A stretch of 23,411 bases of DNA, from IMG/VR virus record IMGVR_UViG_3300033143_000290, positions 1 through 23,411 of that record; one strand, written 5' to 3'. The notes beneath the pieces are model-generated. The model made no database searches and had not been told where the DNA came from. It worked only from the letters and a program-made list of their open reading frames with translations. Positions 15,272 through 22,400 of the stretch are shown here, piece by piece. The DNA is from a virus. Within the stretch, counting starts at the first letter, position 1, and each line of letters begins with the position of its first letter. The translations under genes and the position numbers were made by a program.

Positions 15272-17197
15272 ATGGCAGGTGCAATAATAGAAGTAAAATA
15301 CTTCAACACATTTATACTAAAAAAAGTAAACAAGACAAACAGACCTGTTTGGAATGGTTCTTTTGGTGTACCTAAAGATTTAGGAGGTTACCCTGTTTTG
15401 TCAGTAGCTACAACTGGAGGTCCAGACACTTGGGCTATTGAAGAATCTAGAATTAGAGGTGGTTTTAACAATACTACTGTTGATTTTGGTGCAAAAGCTT
15501 ATATAGTAGAAGAAGAACCAAAAGGAACTAGAAGATTTAACGCTTTAATATACTCTGGCATATTTAACTCTAGAACAGGTATTAATCAAACTAATGTTTT
15601 TTCAGTAGGTGAGGATATAACAAAAGCTACAGATCCAGCAAATGGTAGTATTCAAAAACTATATGCAGAAGATACTAATTTAAATATATTTCAAGAGTTA
15701 AAAGTAAGTAGAGCTTTAATTGATAAAGATGCTATATATGCTGCTGAAGGCGGTGGAACAGTTACTGCTAGTAATTTAGTTATAGGTGTTATACAACCTT
15801 ATGCGGGTAAATATGGTATATCAACAAACCCTGAAAGCTTTGCGGTTTACGGAACAAGAAAATACTTTGCAGACGCCAACAACAATGCTATATTAAGGTT
15901 ATCTGGATCTGGAATAGAAGAAATATCTGCATATGGTATGAAAGACTATTTTAGAGATAATTTAAACTTAGTAAATAACGCTTGGAGTCAAGGTAAAGTA
16001 ATAGGTGCTTACGATATATATAACAATGAATACGTTGTGTCTCTTCAAGATGACGGTGGAAATTATTACAATACTTTAAGTTTTGACGAAAGAGCGCAAG
16101 GTTGGGTGAGTTTTTATTCTTACGAACCAGATCAAATGTTTAGTTTAAGAAATAACTTTTATTCAGTTAAAACCATAGGTGCCACTGGTATAGCTACTAC
16201 TACAGGAAATGCTGCCGCACCTCAACCACAATCAGATTTTCAGTTAATACCTAGTACAATAAATGGTGCTATAGTACCTGGATCTACTGTTGAAGGTTGT
16301 ATTGCTGTACCGTGTAGTGCGCCAGGTAATTATATAGAGCTTGGAACTGTTTCTGCTTTTGATGCAGCAACTAGTGTAGTTACTATATTACCACCAAGAA
16401 CATATACAAATGACATTAAGTTTTTCTTTGGAGGTACGCTTGGTTTATATAGACATTATTCTTATGATGTTAACAGAGGTAACTTCTATGGAATAGATAA
16501 TGATAGTAATATAACATTTGTTTTTAATCCTAATGTAACTTCTTCTAAAACTTTTAAAACTATTAGCTACGAAGGAAGTAACGGCTGGGAGTGTTCTTCA
16601 TTTACATCTGACTTTACAGGAGTTACAAAAGCAGTAGATGGTAGCTGGACAACATCAAATGACACCACGGCTCAAATAAATAGTTATGGCGAAGGAGAAT
16701 ATGTTTTAGTCGAAGCTACTGCTAACGCTAGTGCACCATCAACAACTACTAACGTTAATTTAACAAATAGAGTAGGTACTATAGCAGCTGGTGGTCAAGT
16801 AAGTGGTGACGGTATACCTGTTGGAACTACTGTGGTTTCTTTTAATACTACATCTGGCGATTTAGTTTTAAGTTTACCAGTTAACATTTTAATAAACTCT
16901 GTTTTATTCTTTTCCACTTATGTATCACAGTCTGATTACTTAACTGTTTTTGGAACTCAAAACCCAGGTTTTGATAGGTTATATTCAGGATTTTATAGAA
17001 AAGAAAACAAATACTGTGCTAATTTAATAAACAGTAGCAACGCTACATCTGCAGAGGTTCACTTTGGGGATCAAATGACTGGTATAAAAGGATTTTACTC
17101 TGTAGTAAAATTAAGCACAGATTCTACAACTGACTACGGCGGAGAAAAAACTTTGTTCTCTGTAGCAAGTGAGTATATTGGAAACAACGGTTATTAA
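15272..17197 (+). CDS. Second gp10-like/beta-propeller tail protein, probable partner of the preceding giant
   Basis: The 641-residue product starts 35 bases after the giant tail gene. Residues about 110-260 carry blocks I associate with the distal part of stabilisation-type proteins in marine and crAss-like phages: DPANGSIQKLYAEDTNLNIF, KVSRALIDKDAIYAAEGG, QPYAGKYGISTNPESFAVYG, RKYFADANNNAILRLSGSGI, and YDIYNNEYVVSLQD. The regular strand-loop spacing suggests a beta-propeller. Residues 482-549 form a further copy of the beta-module found three times in the preceding protein, and residues 332-386 a degenerate one. The shared module and direct adjacency suggest the two gene products assemble together at the tail tip; elsewhere these parts may be one polypeptide. 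There are no enzyme motifs. A receptor-binding role is possible but not shown. Confidence 0.65.
   Translation: MAGAIIEVKYFNTFILKKVNKTNRPVWNGSFGVPKDLGGYPVLSVATTGGPDTWAIEESRIRGGFNNTTVDFGAKAYIVEEEPKGTRRFNALIYSGIFNSRTGINQTNVFSVGEDITKATDPANGSIQKLYAEDTNLNIFQELKVSRALIDKDAIYAAEGGGTVTASNLVIGVIQPYAGKYGISTNPESFAVYGTRKYFADANNNAILRLSGSGIEEISAYGMKDYFRDNLNLVNNAWSQGKVIGAYDIYNNEYVVSLQDDGGNYYNTLSFDERAQGWVSFYSYEPDQMFSLRNNFYSVKTIGATGIATTTGNAAAPQPQSDFQLIPSTINGAIVPGSTVEGCIAVPCSAPGNYIELGTVSAFDAATSVVTILPPRTYTNDIKFFFGGTLGLYRHYSYDVNRGNFYGIDNDSNITFVFNPNVTSSKTFKTISYEGSNGWECSSFTSDFTGVTKAVDGSWTTSNDTTAQINSYGEGEYVLVEATANASAPSTTTNVNLTNRVGTIAAGGQVSGDGIPVGTTVVSFNTTSGDLVLSLPVNILINSVLFFSTYVSQSDYLTVFGTQNPGFDRLYSGFYRKENKYCANLINSSNATSAEVHFGDQMTGIKGFYSVVKLSTDSTTDYGGEKTLFSVASEYIGNNGY
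16265..16429 (+). repeat. Degenerate beta-module, copy 4 (641-residue protein)
   Basis: Residues 332-386: IVPGSTVEGCIAVP, an inserted Cys loop, then GTVSAFDAATSVVTIL and IKFFFGG. Order and spacing resemble the clear copies, but the I-P-x-G element is altered, so membership is uncertain. Confidence 0.35.
16715..16918 (+). repeat. Beta-module, copy 5 (641-residue protein)
   Basis: Residues 482-549 contain RVGTIAAGGQVSGDGIPVGT, then TVVSFNTTSGDLVLSLPVN and a closing SVLFFST strand. This is the clearest copy and matches the widespread phage/bacterial pattern V-x-G-x-G-I-P-x-G-T-x-V. Confidence 0.7.
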
Positions 17198-17207
17198 ATT
17201 AAATTAA

Positions 17208-17669
17208 ATGAATAAAATTACTAAAAAACTAAGAAGTAATATTGTTAATTTTGAAGAAAGCTTAAAAGATTTACCTGATGGCACTGTGTTTTTTAATGAC
17301 ACTGACAATTGCCCTGTAACAAATACGTTCGCAGATGGTATGCATATAAGACAAATAGAAATACCTAAAGGGATTTTTGCAATAGGAAAGATACATTTAC
17401 ATCAACATGTTAGTTTTTTATTAAAAGGTAAAATGGTAATAGTAGATGAGGAAAATGGTAGACAAACAATAGAAGCACCAAAAACTATAATATCTAAACC
17501 AGGTATAAAAAGAGCTGTATATGCTCTTGAAGATTGTGTTTTTACAAATGTGTTTTCTAATCCCACTAATGAAAAAGACATTAAAAAATTAGAAAAAAAT
17601 AATGTTGTTAATACATATGATGAGTATTATTTGCAACTAGAAGATAAACAAAAAATAGAAAAAATATGA
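17208..17669 (+). CDS. Cupin-fold protein of the tail module
   Basis: This 153-residue protein has a small jelly-roll (cupin) layout. Residues 60-74 read GKIHLHQHVSFLLKG, matching cupin motif 1 (G, HxH, closing G) with a third His (H63, H65, H67) but without the usual Glu. The second motif, SKPGIKRAVYALEDCVFTNVF, keeps the P-G but has Arg/Val where the metal-binding His normally sits. Metal binding is therefore incomplete by the textbook pattern, and it may be structural or bind another ligand. I recall similar small cupins beside tail and ejection genes in other phages (ending NPTNEKDIKKLE-like), with no assigned role. It lies 10 bases after the tail gene, and its stop overlaps the next start (ATGA). 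It could be a virion component, an assembly factor or a host-modifying enzyme. Confidence 0.75.
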   Translation: MNKITKKLRSNIVNFEESLKDLPDGTVFFNDTDNCPVTNTFADGMHIRQIEIPKGIFAIGKIHLHQHVSFLLKGKMVIVDEENGRQTIEAPKTIISKPGIKRAVYALEDCVFTNVFSNPTNEKDIKKLEKNNVVNTYDEYYLQLEDKQKIEKI

Positions 17670-18322
17670 GTTATATAGCCTTAGGCGGCACTGTTTTGAA
17701 CATTGGTGCTGGTATATTTGGCTCTAGTGCAGCTAAGAAAAAAGAAAGAGAAGCGCGTCGTAAAAGACAAATGTTAGAAGGTAAATTAGCATCTTTAGAA
17801 GCTAATAGACAAGAGATAATAAATCCATATGAAGGAATACAAGACTTGTCTAGTTTGATTTCAAATCCTTTTGCTAATCTTGGTGTAGCAACTAAAGCCG
17901 CTGAAATACAAATAGAAGAAGCAGATATAGCTTTAGCGTCTACATTAGATACTCTTAGAGCCACAGGTTCATCAGCTGGTGGAGCTACAGCTCTTGCTCA
18001 AGCTGCGTTAAGAAGTAAAAAAGGTGTAGCAGCTAGCATTGAACAACAAGAAGCTTCTAATGAAAAAGCTAGAGCTCAAGGAGAGGCAACTCGTCAACAA
18101 CAGCTAAGATCAGAGCAAGCTAGACTACAGCAAGCCGATGTAGCAGGTAAACAATTTGTATTTAATCAAACAGAAAGAAGAGAGCAACAACAACTAGATA
18201 GAGTTTCGGCTCAAATATCAGGAGTAGCTGCTGCTGAAGCTCAAGCTAGTGCTGATAGCACTGCTGCTATAACAGGTATGGTAGGTGGTTTAACTAATAT
18301 AGCTAGTTCAGCTTTATCATAA
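17666..18322 (+). CDS. Probable small internal virion (ejection) protein
   Basis: The 218-residue protein starts with a Gly-rich hydrophobic segment (residues 3-20, YIALGGTVLNIGAGIFGSSA) followed by a basic patch (KKKEREARRKRQ). Residues about 35-195 are almost wholly helical and rich in Ala, Gln, Glu and Arg (for example EQQEASNEKARAQGEATRQQ), and a second Gly/Ala hydrophobic segment ends the protein (ITGMVGGLTNIASSALS). This layout is like T7 gp14 and P22 gp7-type proteins, which leave the virion with the DNA and enter the cell envelope. Position right after the tail genes and before two larger candidate ejection genes agrees. The ATG overlaps the cupin stop (ATGA), implying translational coupling. 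The function is inferred from shape and context, as such proteins share little sequence. Confidence 0.65.
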   Translation: MSYIALGGTVLNIGAGIFGSSAAKKKEREARRKRQMLEGKLASLEANRQEIINPYEGIQDLSSLISNPFANLGVATKAAEIQIEEADIALASTLDTLRATGSSAGGATALAQAALRSKKGVAASIEQQEASNEKARAQGEATRQQQLRSEQARLQQADVAGKQFVFNQTERREQQQLDRVSAQISGVAAAEAQASADSTAAITGMVGGLTNIASSALS

Positions 18323-18332
18323 AAAAACAGAA

Positions 18333-19436
18333 ATGGAAGATAACAATATATTAATAAATCTTAGTATACAGCAAGTGCTTCAGAGCGATGCAATGGCTTA
18401 TAATAAGGAGTACATGGCAAAACCTATAGATGTTAATTTTGGTTTGTTTGATAAAGCCTATGAGGGAACAGGTAGAACTTATGCTAAATTTAAATTAGCT
18501 ATACAAAATAATAAATGCGAAGACGAATATTGTACTCTAGAAAACAAATACTTAAATCAATTAATGGCGGCTCCTCAAGTTAGTTTAGATTTTATGGCTA
18601 ATTTAACAGGTGAATTAAGTACTACTGAAGAAAAAAATTATGACGTTAATAATAGCTATGTTTTTTTAGTTGCGAACTGTGTTTTAAATAAAAAACCTGG
18701 ATTTTCAAAAACAGATGGTTACGACGTTAATTTAAACATATTGTTAGATGGTAGTCAAGAAATAGTTTTTAGTGGACCAGCTTTTAAGGAAGATTTTGTT
18801 ATTAATAGCGCTACGTTGCAATCTATTTTAGACTCTGATAGTTCTTTAGTGGTTTCTACTCCGGATATAAACAAAGACATGATGAGGTTGTTAACCGAGG
18901 TTGGTGTTTTTGCCGCGGAAGCGATAAACAAAGATACAGGTGAATTACTTCCAAACGCTACAATATCAGAAGAGTTTATACTAAAAGACGCTGAAGGAAA
19001 ATATGATTATGAAATTGTAGAATTAGGAAACGGAAAAGGTAGAAATATTTTAAAATATGATTTAAACAAGATCATGAGTAAAACAGATCCTTTTATAAAT
19101 GCTGAAGTAGCTGGTTTGCTTAGTTCAGAGCAGGATGCAGTTGCTGCTTGGAATGTATACATAGCTAAAGGTTCTAGTGTAGAGGAAGATGATCAGATGG
19201 TTCAAAACGCTAACGCAGGTAGTGAAGCTTGGGATTATAGTAAGGTTCTACCTTTGTCACAAGATAAAAAGGTTTTGTTTGAAAAAAAATATAAAAATTA
19301 TTTTTTATATAATTATTTAAAGCAGTTTACAGAAAACAAACCTCCAGTTGTTAAGGCTGACGCCGCTGTATTTGATTTAGCAGAAGCTAAAAAAGCTAAA
19401 GCACAAAAATTTTTAAAAGACAACGAATTAAATTAA
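18333..19436 (+). CDS. Unknown protein of the ejection module
   Basis: I do not recognise this 367-residue protein. The N-terminal 50 residues look helical and the central part (about 70-180) alternates hydrophobic strands, including SYVFLVANCVLNKKPGF and YDVNLNILLDGSQEIVFSG. A helix follows (about 185-205, NKDMMRLLTEVGVFAAEAIN), then an acidic C-terminal half and a Lys/Ala-rich end (LAEAKKAKAQKFLKDNELN). It has two Cys close together (CEDEYC, about residue 55) but no recognised metal site, no signal peptide and no membrane segment. It lies 10 bases after the coiled-coil gene and 5 bases before the giant metallopeptidase gene, so a role as virion cargo or as a partner or chaperone of the giant protein is a reasonable guess only. 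Confidence 0.6.
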   Translation: MEDNNILINLSIQQVLQSDAMAYNKEYMAKPIDVNFGLFDKAYEGTGRTYAKFKLAIQNNKCEDEYCTLENKYLNQLMAAPQVSLDFMANLTGELSTTEEKNYDVNNSYVFLVANCVLNKKPGFSKTDGYDVNLNILLDGSQEIVFSGPAFKEDFVINSATLQSILDSDSSLVVSTPDINKDMMRLLTEVGVFAAEAINKDTGELLPNATISEEFILKDAEGKYDYEIVELGNGKGRNILKYDLNKIMSKTDPFINAEVAGLLSSEQDAVAAWNVYIAKGSSVEEDDQMVQNANAGSEAWDYSKVLPLSQDKKVLFEKKYKNYFLYNYLKQFTENKPPVVKADAAVFDLAEAKKAKAQKFLKDNELN

Positions 19437-19441
19437 GTTAA

Positions 19442-22400
19442 ATGAACGAACTAGAAACTTATGTGGCTTCACTTCAAGATCAAAATTTAGGCGAAGAAGA
19501 AATGAAAGCAAAAGTTAAAGCTTGGAAACTAGCTAATGAACCTTTGCTCGAAAAAGAAAAAGAAGATTCGCCGTCTAAATTTAAATCTGACGGAAGTTTA
19601 AATGCTGAGGCCTTTAGTGATGAAACTAAAGAAACTGCTGTAAAAGCAAACGAAGCAACAAAAAAAGAAAAAGACTCTGCGAATGCGATTCCTGTTGTGG
19701 AGTCAGACGAAAAAAATACGGAATCAACATCGGTAGATTCTACATCGGAATCATACTTTACTAAAAGAGGTGATGAAACAATATTTGATTTAGAAGCTTT
19801 TGGAAATGAAGTAACTAGGCAAGCGGCTAGGGTAGTAAATTTACCTGAAGAAAATAAAACTTATGACTTAGGAGCTGGCTCTTACAAGGTAGAATACAAA
19901 CCCGACGGAGGTGTTGTTTTGTTTTCTAAACCAATAGGTGCTGATGAGTGGTCTAGTGCAGAAGGTGATCCTCTTAGAACATCGACTATAGCTCAAATAT
20001 TAGGAATTGGAGATCCAAGTTTTGATATAGATGATTACGACATAGAACTACCAGAAATTACAGATGTAAAGGCAGAAGACGATGAAGAACTCGTAGAAGG
20101 TGCTGAAAATTTAGATGAAGTTGCTATTGAGGGTATTATTGAAAACAAAAATAAGTACAAAATAAACGGTCAAATATATAGTCATGCAGAGTTAAAAAAC
20201 TCTATACGAGAAAATAAAAAAGGCTTTGAAAAATTAACAAAAGTTAGCGAGTACATACAAGCTCATAAAAACGCAGGCTCTGACGTTGAAGAATTAGGAA
20301 CTGGTTATATAGGTTCTATTGAAGAAGAATATGACAACTATGTAATCGACACCACTATAAGCGAAAATAAAAGACTTGAAATAGAAAGATTTGTTAATGA
20401 CATTGATTTTTCACCTAAAACTAGCGTTAGAACCCAAAGCACAGGCGACTACAATGACATTAAATTTGGTATCGCACCTACTAAAGAAGTAACATATCAG
20501 CCATATGAAGAAGAATTAGATAGAGCAAGAGAGATATTAAGCCAACAAAATTCAAGCGTAATTAATTCTATACCTATAACTACGAGCCAAGTACACGGTC
20601 TTGCTAGAGAGATTATAAAAAATAAAAAAATAGATCAAGCAAACGGCCAATTAAAAAAAGATTTTTATGAGAGTTTACCAGAAGAAAAAAGACAAGAGTT
20701 TTTTGATTTTGTACTTAATAGAGTTAGAAAAAACGAGCAAATATACAAGGGTAAACTTCCAAAATACGTAGATTTTAGAGGAGAAACAATAAATAGAAAA
20801 GAATTTAAAGAACGTTTAGATTTTGAAGACAGACTTGAAAAATTAAAAACAGGTGACACAGCTGGTAACGTAAGAAGATTAACTACTGCTATATATCAAG
20901 ATAAAGCAACATTACAAGAACTCGCTAAAGAAATAAAAGAAGCTCAAGCAAACGGTTTTGATATAAGTGAATTATCAAATGAATACAATTCTATTATTAA
21001 TACAATGAATAAAAGAATAGAAGGTGTTAATTCTTTTAAGAAAGACTTAAAGTTTGCTTTTGAAGACATACAATTAGATTATTCTGCATACATAAATAAT
21101 CAAAAAGATTACGTAAGTGATTCTTATGAAATAGAATGGTTAAAAAGAAACTATAGTCAATTACAAAAATATTTTGGTGGATTTGGTGAGCCGGGAGACT
21201 TAGTATTAAACTCAACTAGTTATGCTTTAGGTGGATTACAACAGTTGTTAGGTCTTATGGATACGTTTAGTGGAGCTCCGTCTAGTGACATGACTATTAA
21301 AAATGTACAAGAAAAATTACTAAACATACAAAGTGATGTTATAGATTATAGAAATAAAAGAAAAGAAAGATATGTAGAAGCACCTACTTTTGATAATGCT
21401 TTTAGTAGCTTGGGAAATATGGGTGAATACTTGTTCGATCAAGGTCTGGAAATGGCACCATTTTACGCTGCTCTTGTAGGTACTACTTATTTAACTGGAA
21501 ATCCGTATGCTGGTATGGCTGTTGCTTCTGGTACTTCTGGCGGTATGTATGCTGGAGAAAGATATAACGAAATGCTAAACGGCGGTAGAAAGTATAATTT
21601 TAATGACATGAACCTTGCAATGCTAGGTTATAGTTCTTTAGAATTTGTTGGTGGCCAATTACCTAATTGGAAAATCTTCAAAGCATTAAAAGGTAAATAC
21701 AGTGGAACCGTAGGTGCTGAAAAACTAGTAGGTGGAATAGATGACTGGGCAAGAAGAAGAATGAATGGCTTACCTGAGTATGCTAAGTTAGTAGCATTAG
21801 ATGTTGCGGGTGAGGTAGCTTTAACTCAAGCAGGACAGAATATAATAGATGGAAGACCTATTTTTACAGGTATGAAAGAAGCTGGCTTTATGTCTTTAGT
21901 TTTTTCAAATACAATGTACGTAGCACCTCAATTTGCTGGAGGAATAATGAGCGCCTTGTCAACACCTAAGATGAATGCTGAGTTTAAGTACAATGTAGCT
22001 TTGTGGAACACCATAGAAGCATCGTTATATGACAGCAGGTTTAAAGAAAAAACTATTAGAAAAGGTTTAACTGACGAGCAAGTACAAGACATGCTAGGTC
22101 AGCAAGAAGGGTTGTTAAGAGCAAATGAAGGTATATTATTAGATTTACAACCTAAATTAAAAGAGCTCAATATAGAGGGTTTTAAAATATACACGCAAGC
22201 TATGCAGGGTTTAGCTGATTTACAAGATAAAGCCAAAGCTATAAATAATAATCAGGCTTATGATAATGCAACAAAGCAGAAATTATTAGAACCACTAAGA
22301 TTAGAATTTGAATTTATAATTGCTGCTAGAAATGAATATACTCAAGCTTTTACTAAAACATTTAATTTATTACCAAAAGCAGAAAGAAATAGAATAAGAA

